A DNA stretch of 6,241 nucleotides from Selenomonas sp. (GCF_024699275.1 NZ_JAILPX010000072.1:1-6241); one strand, 5' to 3'; shown: positions 1-5,902, counted from the stretch's first letter. Program-made: numbers and translations. The notes: generated by a model from the letters alone, not told the origin.

Positions 1-613
1 GGATGAACAGGGCGTCCACGTGAAGGTCATTGACCAGGATAGGGAACGCTGTCAGCTCATGGCGGGAATGCTCACCAACGGCATTGCCATCTGCGGGGAT
101 GGCACGGATATTGACCTGCTCGTGGAAGAGGATGTGGCCCACGCTGATGTGGTTGTGTGCCTGACGGAGGATGACAAGCTGAATCTCATGCTGGCATTGC
201 TGGCCCGTCATCTGTCCGGCAATAAGACCAAGACGGTCGTGCGTGTGTCCCGCAATGAGTATGTGGAACTGATGGAGAAAGTCGGCGTCAATATCGTTTT
301 GTCGGCACGTTTGCTGTCGGCCAGTGAGGTACTGGCCTTTGCCCGTCGCGGCGGGGTGGTATCCGTATCCCTGCTCGAAGGGGCCAAGGCCGAGGCGGTG
401 GAAGTGATCGTACAGCAGGGGGCACCGGTGGCAGGCAAGAAATTGATGGATGTAAAACTCCCGCGGGAATGTCTGGTCTGCGCCTATGTGCGGAACGGCG
501 AAGCCAGCATTCCGAATGGTCATACGGTTTTGCAGCCTGGAGACAGAACCATCCTCTTTATTCAGACTCGGTTTTCGCAGCAGGTTATCAAGTATTTCAA
601 GGGAAAGGAATAA
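1..613 (+). CDS. trkA: Trk system potassium uptake protein TrkA, C-terminal part (5' end outside window)
   Basis: TrkA is the cytoplasmic NAD(H)-binding regulatory subunit that gates the TrkH K+ channel. The frame is open from base 2 and ends at TAA 611-613, giving 203 residues, about the second half of a usual ~450-residue TrkA. The visible part holds the end of an RCK_N Rossmann fold: the beta-strand VKVIDQDRERC with an acidic residue after the strand, then GDGTDIDLL and ADVVVCLTEDDKLN. A C-terminal RCK_C ligand-binding domain follows (from about SLLEGAKAEAVEVIV to TILFIQTR). A GTG at 20 is not a real start, because the protein reads in from upstream. GC is high here (41/60 at 301-360), unlike the next gene. 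A hairpin terminator follows 13 bp after the stop. The partner trkH starts 5.3 kb downstream on the same strand. Family assignment is confident. Confidence 0.9.
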   Translation, partial: DEQGVHVKVIDQDRERCQLMAGMLTNGIAICGDGTDIDLLVEEDVAHADVVVCLTEDDKLNLMLALLARHLSGNKTKTVVRVSRNEYVELMEKVGVNIVLSARLLSASEVLAFARRGGVVSVSLLEGAKAEAVEVIVQQGAPVAGKKLMDVKLPRECLVCAYVRNGEASIPNGHTVLQPGDRTILFIQTRFSQQVIKYFKGKE

Positions 614-626
614 ATACAATAAAACG

Positions 627-685
627 GGCAGTACAATTACCGTGCTTTAGCCGATTGGTAATTGTACTGCCTGCCTTTATTTTAT
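627..685. terminator. Bidirectional hairpin terminator between trkA and the DUF1828-like gene
   Basis: GGCAGTACAATTACC (627-641) and its exact reverse complement (657-671) form a perfect 15-bp stem with a 15-nt loop. A T-rich run (TTTATTTTAT, 676-685) follows on the + strand. On the - strand the arm is followed by CGTTTTATTG, so the same hairpin could also stop the convergent gene ending at 690. The position between two converging genes fits a shared terminator. Confidence 0.75.
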
Positions 686-689
686 ACGG

Positions 690-1163
690 CTAGTTCATCG
701 AGATAGGTTTCTCTTTCTGACCATGGCACTGGCAAAGCGCCATGAAAATGTTTGCTTTGCTGCCCTGTTTGTAGCGAGGAGCGAACATATCATTAGCAGA
801 TACCAAAGCTTGTATAAACAGATGCAGATTTACAGGGTAATCATCTTCATGCGCAGACATCTGCAGTTCTCCGTCTTTGGTAACGGTTACTCCGTAAGGT
901 GACAGAAAAACTTGCAGGGCGTTTATTTTTTGCAAAGAAGGATTTTCGCCAATGGAAATGGTGTTATTAACGAGTGCAAAATCATCCGATAATGTCAGGG
1001 CACTGCTGTTTTTATCTTTTTTTACATAGACGGTTATACCATCTCCAAAGCGATCGACAAATGGTGTGGATATTTCGGACAAGCCGTCTGCCAGATTCGT
1101 TTCTGTAAGGTTATCAGTGAGCCAGCGCAGATACTTGTTGACCCAATTATTTGTGTTGTCCAT
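690..1163 (-). CDS. DUF1828-like protein, possibly C-terminally truncated
   Basis: 157 residues. The start is firm: AAGGAGG lies 8 bases before the ATG at 1163. Residues ~30-126 resemble the DUF1828 family as I recall it: ISTPFVDRFGDGITVYVKK, then LTLSDDFALVNN, then a helical stretch ending LFIQALVSANDMF. The molecular function of this family is not known to me. Longer relatives carry a second domain (DUF1829) after this point; here the protein ends about 30 residues later with a Cys/Lys-rich tail (ALCQCHGQKEKPISMN) that looks unrelated, so the C-terminus may have been lost. GC is low (22/60 at 961-1020) compared with trkA, which suggests separate ancestry. An overlapping frame upstream (stop inside this gene) points to translational coupling in an original two-gene unit. 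No membrane segment or signal peptide is visible. Confidence 0.6.
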   Translation of the reverse strand: MDNTNNWVNKYLRWLTDNLTETNLADGLSEISTPFVDRFGDGITVYVKKDKNSSALTLSDDFALVNNTISIGENPSLQKINALQVFLSPYGVTVTKDGELQMSAHEDDYPVNLHLFIQALVSANDMFAPRYKQGSKANIFMALCQCHGQKEKPISMN

Positions 1164-1454
1164 ATGGCAGTCCTCCTTGTTGAATAATTTGAATTTCAGC
1201 CATATCTATGATGTTGATGTATTTTAGAAAATCCTGCAATAACTGTATTGCATCTGCGGGATTGGTAAATCTATCGGGAAGCACGATGGCATCATGGCAC
1301 TTATTTTCATGGCTGATATGTTCGTCATAGCTTATTACATCTTCTGCATAATCGTCTCAATATTGATTTTATTGTTGCCTTGATAATATTTTACAAGTGG
1401 TGTTAAGAAAAGTAAATACATAAGTATATGATAGCGACAGGTGATTTTAGGCAT
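1147..1454 (-). pseudogene. Decayed gene upstream of, and overlapping, the DUF1828-like gene
   Basis: Reading the - strand, one frame opens at ATG 1454 (MPKITCRYHILMYLL...) and runs through KYYQGNNKINIETI to a TAA at 1335-1337. A second frame, offset by one base, is open from 1356 (DDYAEDVISYDEHISHENKC) to a TAA at 1147-1149, inside the next gene. Joined by a shift between about 1357 and 1335, they give one hydrophilic protein tail of about 95 residues ending in IQIIQQGG. The final codons contain the Shine-Dalgarno of the DUF1828-like gene, and the 17-bp overlap is typical of coupled genes. No ribosome site precedes ATG 1454, which lies just past the flagellin terminator's T-run, so the real 5' end has probably been lost. 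I do not recognise the family. Alternatively, only a short GTG-started peptide (1147-1284, 45 aa) is made. Confidence 0.4.
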
Positions 1455-1490
1455 AAAAAGGGAGCCGCCCCCAAGGAGAGAGGCGACTCC
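1455..1490 (-). terminator. Rho-independent terminator of the flagellin gene
   Basis: Read on the - strand: GGAGTCGCC (1490-1482), a 12-nt loop, then GGCGGCTCC (1469-1461), a 9-bp stem with one G-U pair, followed by C and T5 (1459-1455). It lies 88 bases past the flagellin stop. The 3' UTR between them (1491-1577) shows no other feature I can support. Confidence 0.85.
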
Positions 1491-1577
1491 GGCAATGGTA
1501 GTAAATATCTAAAATGTCAGGTCTCGGCAAGGCTAGCAATCTCGCTGCTGACACTTAGACCAAAGTTAGTTAGTGGC

Positions 1578-3962
1578 TTACTGCAAGAGTGACAGAACAG
1601 AGGAACTGCTCTGGTTAGCCTGCGCAAGCATGGACTGTGCAGCCTGCAGGAGTACGTTGTTCTTGGTGTACTCCGTCATTTCCTTGGCCATGTCTGCATC
1701 GCGAATCGTGGACTCGGAAGCCTGTACGTTTTCGCTGGACGTGGTCAGGTTGCTGCTCGTATAGGTCAGGCGGCTTTCGATAGAACCAATGGTGGTCTGT
1801 TGGTCAAGCGCCTTGGAAATAGCGTTATCCAGTACGTTGATGGCGGCGTTAGCCTTGTCACGGGTACTGATATTGAGCTTGGTGCCATCTGCACCTTTAA
1901 GGCCGAGGGCTTCGGAGCGCATATCGGTGAGGCCGATGGTAATGGCCTGGTTTGCCTGTGCACCAACTTGCAAGGAGATGGCATTGTCCTCGGACTTGTT
2001 CTGGGCGCGGACAGTCTCGCTGAAAGCATCCAGAGAAGCTTCGGCAGATTTCTTCAAATTGCCCTGTGCATCGGCAATACGGATATTGAAGCCGGAAATC
2101 TGGCCGCCGATACCTGCTTTGTTGGCGGTAATGGTGATGGCGTTTTCCCCGCTGGCGGTGGAAACAATCTGTCCTGCGGCATTGACACCGACATTAGCGC
2201 CCGTCATGAGCTGCGGACCGCTGAACTTGGAAACGACCTCTTCCTGCGCGGATTTGAGGGCATCGGAAAGTTTCTTTGCGGTAGTGCCGTCAGACAGCGT
2301 AGAACCGGAAGTCACAGCACCGCCCAAGGCGCGTTTTGCATCCTCCAATGCTTCAAGAGCATTGCCGTAGGGAGTTACATCGTTATCAGACATGAGCTGC
2401 GTAGAGCCGGCCGCGCCTCCCTTAAACAGTGCAGCTATCGCTTTTGCTCCATCAAGTGCTTTACCATCTGCAATACCGGCAGTTTCGGCAACATCCAATG
2501 CGTTGCTGAAAGCAGCTTTCATATCAGCTCGCAAGGTTTCGCTGGTATCAGCAGCAGCATGATCGGTTTTTGCCTCAACGGAACCATCCGAGGCTTTTAT
2601 TTTGGTTACATCGGAGTAAGCCAGTTTGACATTGGTGGTTGCATCATCAATTTTTGTTGCAATGACGGTTTCTAAAGCGCTATGCAGAGCAGATACCGTG
2701 GCTTTTGCATCATTGACAGTTTTTTGTGCAGTGAGTGCCTGCAACTGGTCGCTGGCTTTTGTATAGTCAGCAACAGCGGTGGCTTTTTGTTCATTAGCGG
2801 CTGCCAAATCGCTGACATCTTCACGGTATGCAGCTACGGCTTCCTTGAGTCCGTCATTGGTGGGATCGGCATAAGCCTTTTCCAGTGCTTCTTCCATCAG
2901 AGCCGTGTCCAGAGAAGATGCCTGACCATCCCAAGAAATACCTGCCTTTTCCAAAGCAGCGCCTAATGCGCCAGCCGTACCGGAATTGGTGGTAGCACCA
3001 GTGGTGTAGGTGCCGATGGCGGCAGTAGCTTTGTCTACGGCTTTCTGCGCAGCTGATACCGCTTTGTGCAGGGCACCTTCTTCATACCAGTCGCCATTGG
3101 CATCCTGATAGTTGCCGGTTACGCCATAAACACCATTAGGAGCATCTACGGCATTAAAAGCACCGGCAGTCTGAGTACCATCGCCTAACTGTGACTGTAA
3201 GTAGGCAATCGCCTTATTCTCCGCATCCGTGGTCGAAGCATTTGTCACGCCGCTGGCTTTCTGAATGGCCTCGTTGGATGAACTGGCGAAAATTTGACTG
3301 TCTTTGTCAATATTTTCTGCTTCGTTGAAGATATCCTGCAAGGTCTTGTCGCCTACCTGGAAGGTCGCGGAATAAGTCTTGCCGGCCTGCACATAGGAAA
3401 CGGTGATGCGGTCGGTGGCCAGAAGTTCCAGCGAATCCTCGTTGCGGGCTTTGAGGTCAACCAGTTTCGTGTCGGCAGTGGTGCTCTTGGACAGATTCTG
3501 ATTAGACAGCGCAGTGTAGGTTGCTTCGCCGACATTGTTCTTCGAGCCGTCCAGCAGGTATTTGCCGTTAAAGGTAACATTGGCATTATCGTCAATCTGG
3601 TCGATGGACTGGTCAAGTTCCTTCTGAATCGTCTGGCGGTCACTGTCGGTGTTGGTGTCGTTGGCGGCGTTGATAACTTTCTCTTTGAGGGTTTTGAGAA
3701 TATCAACCGTTGAGGAAACCGCACCTTCGGCAACTTTCATCATGCTGTTGCCGCTCTGCGTATTGGCATTGGCCTGGTCGAGTGACCGAATCTGCACGCG
3801 CATACGTTCGGAGATTGCGTAACCGGAAGCATCGTCTGCGGCACTGTTGATCTTCATGCCTGAAGAAACTTTTTGCAGGCTCTTGGCAAGTGCACTGCTG
3901 TTCTTGTTCAGTGTGTTCAGCGTCGAGATTGCCGACATATTGTTTTTAACTACCATACTCAT
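1578..3962 (-). CDS. fliC: Flagellin, large form with an expanded Ala-rich central domain
   Basis: Structural subunit of the flagellar filament, exported by the flagellar type III apparatus. The start at ATG 3962 gives 794 residues. GGGAGG lies 9 bases upstream, and translation begins MSMVVKNNMSAISTLNTLNK, the canonical D0 helix; an upstream in-frame ATG at 4115 would add 51 unrelated residues. N-terminal D0/D1 spans about 1-140 (KVSSGMKINSAADDASGYAI, then FNGKYLLDGS). C-terminal D1/D0 spans about 655-794 (IGSIESRLTY, ASESTIRDADMAKEM, ending VLSLLQ). The ~500 residues between form variable surface domains. Residues about 295-580 are Ala-rich and predicted helical (EQKATAVADYTKASDQLQAL). Most flagellins are about 270-550 residues, so this is large. 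No cysteine is present. GC drops in the middle (26/60 at both 2581-2640 and 2641-2700) against the ends (35/60 at 1861-1920; 33/60 at 3601-3660). No chaperone or other flagellar gene is adjacent. Confidence 0.95.
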   Translation of the reverse strand: MSMVVKNNMSAISTLNTLNKNSSALAKSLQKVSSGMKINSAADDASGYAISERMRVQIRSLDQANANTQSGNSMMKVAEGAVSSTVDILKTLKEKVINAANDTNTDSDRQTIQKELDQSIDQIDDNANVTFNGKYLLDGSKNNVGEATYTALSNQNLSKSTTADTKLVDLKARNEDSLELLATDRITVSYVQAGKTYSATFQVGDKTLQDIFNEAENIDKDSQIFASSSNEAIQKASGVTNASTTDAENKAIAYLQSQLGDGTQTAGAFNAVDAPNGVYGVTGNYQDANGDWYEEGALHKAVSAAQKAVDKATAAIGTYTTGATTNSGTAGALGAALEKAGISWDGQASSLDTALMEEALEKAYADPTNDGLKEAVAAYREDVSDLAAANEQKATAVADYTKASDQLQALTAQKTVNDAKATVSALHSALETVIATKIDDATTNVKLAYSDVTKIKASDGSVEAKTDHAAADTSETLRADMKAAFSNALDVAETAGIADGKALDGAKAIAALFKGGAAGSTQLMSDNDVTPYGNALEALEDAKRALGGAVTSGSTLSDGTTAKKLSDALKSAQEEVVSKFSGPQLMTGANVGVNAAGQIVSTASGENAITITANKAGIGGQISGFNIRIADAQGNLKKSAEASLDAFSETVRAQNKSEDNAISLQVGAQANQAITIGLTDMRSEALGLKGADGTKLNISTRDKANAAINVLDNAISKALDQQTTIGSIESRLTYTSSNLTTSSENVQASESTIRDADMAKEMTEYTKNNVLLQAAQSMLAQANQSSSSVLSLLQ

Positions 3963-4002
3963 GATTAAATTCCTCCCTGATTTCACCGTCGCGCTTAAAT
4001 CC
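3963..4002 (-). repeat. Inverted repeat copy 1 (flagellin leader)
   Basis: On the - strand: GGATTTAAGC (4002-3993), nine bases, AAATCAGGGAGG (3983-3972), AATTTAATC. It matches 30 of 40 bases of copy 2 (4523-4562) in the opposite orientation with no gap; the mismatches sit mainly in the nine-base spacer. A 21-base core (3983-3963) matches 19/21. Confidence 0.75.
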
Positions 4003-4003
4003 A
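3963..4003 (-). promoter_or_regulatory. Flagellin 5' leader with two GGA blocks and the ribosome site
   Basis: Read towards the gene: TGGATTTAAGC, nine bases, AAATCAGGGAGG, then AATTTAATC before the ATG. GGGAGG is the Shine-Dalgarno. Two GGA-containing blocks about 20 nt apart, the second covering the ribosome site, match the layout of the CsrA-repressed hag leader of Bacillus. CsrA control is an inference; no csrA gene is in the window. The same block arrangement recurs inverted at 4523-4562. Confidence 0.5.
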
Positions 4004-4018
4004 GAAAACAAGAGCAGG

Positions 4019-4045
4019 AAAACGGCATCGAGGCGCGTCTGTTAA
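4019..4045 (-). promoter_or_regulatory. Candidate sigma-28 (flagellar) promoter for flagellin
   Basis: On the - strand: TTAA (4045-4042), 15 bases, GCCGTTTT (4026-4019). The flagellar sigma consensus is TAAA-N15-GCCGATAA; spacing and the GCCG core match, the rest is degenerate (3/4 and 5/8). It would start transcription near 4012 and give a leader of about 50 nt containing both GGA blocks. No better flagellin-facing promoter was seen in the 400 bp upstream. Confidence 0.4.
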
Positions 4046-4072
4046 GGTTTGTGCGCTTTGAGCGGCGAAACC
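4046..4072. promoter_or_regulatory. 27-bp interrupted dyad just upstream of the flagellin promoter
   Basis: GGTTT-GTG-CGCT-TTG-AGCG-GCG-AAACC: the outer 5-bp and inner 4-bp arms pair perfectly and are separated by 3-base internal mismatches around a TTG centre. It abuts the -35-like TTAA of the flagellin promoter candidate, so it is placed like an operator. No T-run follows on either strand, which argues against a terminator. Confidence 0.35.
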
Positions 4073-4177
4073 TGTTTGGTCTGATTTCGCTTTGTTTACA
4101 CGCGATAAAGTACAAGGAAGAAAGAAAAAAAGTACAGTTGTCACACGCTTGCCGGATTCAAATAACACCGCAACATC

Positions 4178-4206
4178 TTGACAGGACAGAGCATACATCT
4201 TATAAT
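4178..4206 (+). promoter_or_regulatory. Perfect-consensus sigma-A promoter pointing towards the integrase side
   Basis: TTGACA (4178-4183), exactly 17 bases, TATAAT (4201-4206): 12/12 consensus at optimal spacing. Transcription would start near 4213. No substantial gene begins within the next 500 bp; the first hairpin plus T-run it meets is at 4548-4574. The next gene with a strong ribosome site is the integrase at 4728. Confidence 0.8.
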
Positions 4207-4220
4207 AACTACAGATTTCA

Positions 4221-4241
4221 TCCTCGTTGCAACAACGAGGA
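4221..4241. repeat. Perfect 9-bp palindrome just downstream of the predicted start site
   Basis: TCCTCGTTG-CAA-CAACGAGGA: 9-bp arms, 3-base centre, 15 bp past the -10 box. It is placed like a repressor operator or a stabilising 5' RNA hairpin. There is no T-run, so it is not a terminator. Confidence 0.55.
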
Positions 4242-4344
4242 AACAATAATTAGCAGTCGTTATTCTTTGTACAGTGCTTTGCGGTCTGGACAGGGAGAAC
4301 GGCTATTATTGACGATTGTTGTCATTCTGTTCATATTTTTGCGT

Positions 4345-4367
4345 GAAAAAAATATAGAATTTTTTTC
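4345..4367. repeat. A/T-rich inverted repeat
   Basis: GAAAAAAAT (4345-4353) and ATTTTTTTC (4359-4367) around a 5-base loop, followed by another A-run (4368-4373) and TTTTT (4382-4386). The phased A/T tracts suggest curved DNA or a nucleoid-protein site. It would be weak as a terminator because eight of the nine pairs are A-T. Confidence 0.3.
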
Positions 4368-4431
4368 AAAAAAGACTTAAGTTTTTGGCAAGGACAACGA
4401 TATATAAGGTGTAAGCGGGATAAAAAGCTTG

Positions 4432-4530
4432 ATGCAGGGAGTCTTCATCCATGACGGCGCCGTGATGAGAGGCGAAGCAGATGGCATTTATCGCGTATTT
4501 GCCGGGCAGGGATGTGCGGCGAGGATTTAA
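4432..4530 (+). CDS. Possible 32-residue peptide in the leader region
   Basis: ATG 4432 to TAA 4528-4530 would encode a peptide containing GVFIHDGAVMRGEADGIYRV. There is no good ribosome site: the nearest purine-rich stretch is GCGGGATAAAAAG, 6-18 bases upstream. The GC-rich composition differs from the flanking AT-rich DNA, so it could be a gene fragment. I recognise no family. Chance is the default explanation. Confidence 0.15.
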   Translation: MQGVFIHDGAVMRGEADGIYRVFAGQGCAARI

Positions 4531-4562
4531 GCAAATAGTATAAATCAGGGAGGGATTTAAGC
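4523..4562 (+). repeat. Inverted repeat copy 2 (flagellin-leader mimic)
   Basis: GGATTTAAGC (4523-4532), nine bases, AAATCAGGGAGG (4542-4553), GATTTAAGC. GGATTTAAGC also recurs directly at 4553-4562. The block order and 9-base spacing are identical to the flagellin leader on the other strand (4002-3963), but no flagellin start codon follows. The sequence next to it is CCGCC and a T-run. Confidence 0.75.
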
Positions 4563-4574
4563 CCGCCTTTTTTT
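4548..4574 (+). terminator. Candidate terminator at the end of the leader-mimic
   Basis: GGGAGGG (4548-4554) pairs with CCCGCCT (4562-4568) across a 7-nt loop: five G-C pairs, one G-U and one A/G mismatch, followed by T to 4574 (seven Ts in all). It is moderate in strength. The 5' arm is the Shine-Dalgarno-like GGGAGG of the leader-mimic, so that site would be masked in the RNA. Confidence 0.5.
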
Positions 4575-4638
4575 ATGCTGCAATTATTGATTTAGTCAAG
4601 CAAAATTTATGTGTGCTTGTTATAGTGGACAAAACTCC

Positions 4639-4667
4639 TTGATGAATATTCGTTATTAAAATAATAT
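4639..4667 (+). promoter_or_regulatory. Candidate promoter of the integrase gene
   Basis: TTGATG (4639-4644), 17 bases, TAATAT (4662-4667), each 4/6 to the sigma-A consensus. It lies past the T7 terminator and about 60 bp upstream of the integrase start in AT-rich DNA. Other -10-like strings nearby make the exact site uncertain. Confidence 0.35.
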
Positions 4668-4680
4668 ATACCAATAACCA

Positions 4681-4695
4681 ATTTATATGATAAAT
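4681..4695. repeat. Short dyad in the integrase leader
   Basis: ATTTAT-ATG-ATAAAT, perfect 6-bp arms, 16 bases before the integrase ribosome site. AAATTTAT recurs at 4700-4707. It may be an autoregulatory or arm-type recombinase site, but such AT-rich dyads are common by chance. Confidence 0.2.
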
Positions 4696-4727
4696 CGGTA
4701 AATTTATGTTGGAGGTAGTATTATTTT

Positions 4728-5882
4728 ATGAAACGTGTCAATGGGGAAGGCTCTATTTATTATGACAAGACGCATGGCCGCTATGTGGTCAGTGTGAGTA
4801 TGGGCAGGGACGCTGAAACAGGCAAGATTGTCCGCAAACGAAAGACGGCTCATTCGCAGGCGGAGGCATTGGCGATGCTGGAGGCTTTGCGGATTAAGTA
4901 TGGGAAGCATGGTGCGGCTGGCAAGCGGGTCAAGGTTGCTTCTTATATACAGTTCTATGCGGAGACTTTCAAGAAACCACAAGTTCGGGAAAATACGTGG
5001 CTGAATTATGAATCCCTGCTCAAACACGTTCAGCGCACTTTTGCGGATATGTGTTTTCAGGATTTGACCGTTACCGTACTACAGCAGCTTGTCTATCAGC
5101 TGCCAACGGAGAATGTGCGTCATCGGCTGGTGATTTTGGGGCGATCTGCCTGTCGGCAGGCAATGATTGAGGGGCTTATCAGGGAAAATCCCTTTGAGGA
5201 AATACAGGCAGCGGCGCCAAGGCGGAAAAAAGCCATTACCATATTGAATAAGGATGAGGCGTTACGCCTCCTGCAGGCGGCTGAAGGTAAGCCGCCTCTT
5301 TATATGGCAATTTTGCTTCAGTATATGACGGGAATGCGGGCGGAGGAGGTTCTGGGGCTTACCTGGGACAGGATTGACCTTGACCATAATTATTTGCGCG
5401 TGGAGCAGGTTACGAATCAGGTGCACGGACAGGTGTTTTTGGAGAAGCCTAAGACGGAGGCTTCTCGCCGCAGTATTTTCTTTTCCGGCAAACTGAAAGA
5501 GAAACTTTTATGTTATCGGGAATGGCAAAGAACAGATAAGAAAATGAAACTTTCCGGATGGCGTAAGCCGGACGAAGTTGCAGCAGATTTTATCTATACC
5601 TATGATGGTTCACCTAAGGGTATTCATCAGTATGCCAGTGCTTTTCGGCGGGCGGCGCTTAAGGCACATGTGCGGGCGACACCGCATGCCCTGCGTCATA
5701 CGCATGCCACACAGCTCTTTCTTTCCGGCTGGAGCGCCAAGGATGTACAGGTAAGGCTGGGACATTCCAGTGTTTCCATGACGCTGGATACGTATACGCA
5801 TTACTTTGCCCAGCGTGGGGAGAAGGTGGCTGCGTCACTGGATGTGCTTTTCCCTTGTGAAGAAGGCAAATTTTCAGCATAG
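4728..5882 (+). CDS. Tyrosine recombinase / phage-type integrase
   Basis: A 384-residue site-specific recombinase with all catalytic residues visible. Residues 6-50 form an AP2-like arm-binding domain (GEGSIYYDKTHGRYVVSVSM, then RKRKTAHSQAEA). Residues ~68-160 form the SAM-like core-binding domain. The catalytic domain runs from ~170 to 375 with Arg204 (TGMRAEEVLGL), the beta-hairpin Lys242 (EKPKTEASRR), His320-x-x-Arg323 (HALRHTHAT), His346 (GHSSVSMTL) and the nucleophile Tyr356 (LDTYTHY). Length and order are those of Tn916/phage-type integrases, longer than XerC/D (~300). GGAGG lies 12 bases before the ATG, somewhat far; a TAG ten bases upstream rules out an earlier in-frame start. No excisionase, relaxase or phage structural gene is in view. 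It either mobilised this block or acts locally on the inverted repeats at 3963-4562. It looks intact. Confidence 0.93.
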   Translation: MKRVNGEGSIYYDKTHGRYVVSVSMGRDAETGKIVRKRKTAHSQAEALAMLEALRIKYGKHGAAGKRVKVASYIQFYAETFKKPQVRENTWLNYESLLKHVQRTFADMCFQDLTVTVLQQLVYQLPTENVRHRLVILGRSACRQAMIEGLIRENPFEEIQAAAPRRKKAITILNKDEALRLLQAAEGKPPLYMAILLQYMTGMRAEEVLGLTWDRIDLDHNYLRVEQVTNQVHGQVFLEKPKTEASRRSIFFSGKLKEKLLCYREWQRTDKKMKLSGWRKPDEVAADFIYTYDGSPKGIHQYASAFRRAALKAHVRATPHALRHTHATQLFLSGWSAKDVQVRLGHSSVSMTLDTYTHYFAQRGEKVAASLDVLFPCEEGKFSA

Positions 5883-5902
5883 CTAATTTTCTGTAATGGC
5901 GG

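Larger units (their letters stand above)
4213..4574 (+). ncRNA. Candidate untranslated RNA from the perfect promoter (about 360 nt)
   Basis: The RNA is bounded by the consensus promoter (4178-4206) and a hairpin followed by T7 (4548-4574). It contains no convincing gene. It starts with a 9-bp hairpin (4221-4241) and holds about ten GGA triplets. Near its 3' end it repeats the flagellin leader blocks (4523-4562). I compared it by eye with tmRNA, RNase P RNA, 6S RNA and the common riboswitch signatures and found no match. It could instead be an invertible promoter leader, or the leader of a lost flagellin gene. Transcription is inferred. Confidence 0.35.

Noticed and set aside
1290..1310. sigma-54-like TGGCAC motif on the + strand
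   Set aside because: The TTGC half is missing at the required spacing and no + strand gene follows.
1789..2675. Long + strand reading frames opposite the flagellin gene (up to 291 codons)
   Set aside because: They are antisense shadows of an Ala-rich gene with few stops opposite it. There are no ribosome sites and no domain resemblance, and the flagellin frame is unambiguous.
3963..4115. Upstream in-frame extension of flagellin by 51 residues
   Set aside because: The extension is Arg/Cys-rich and unlike any flagellin. The ATG at 3962 has a good GGGAGG site and begins the canonical D0 helix.
3847..4380. + strand frame of 177 codons across the flagellin start and upstream region
   Set aside because: It runs antisense through the flagellin N-terminus and leader, has no ribosome site, and its translation is low-complexity at the end. 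It is incompatible with the promoter signals there.
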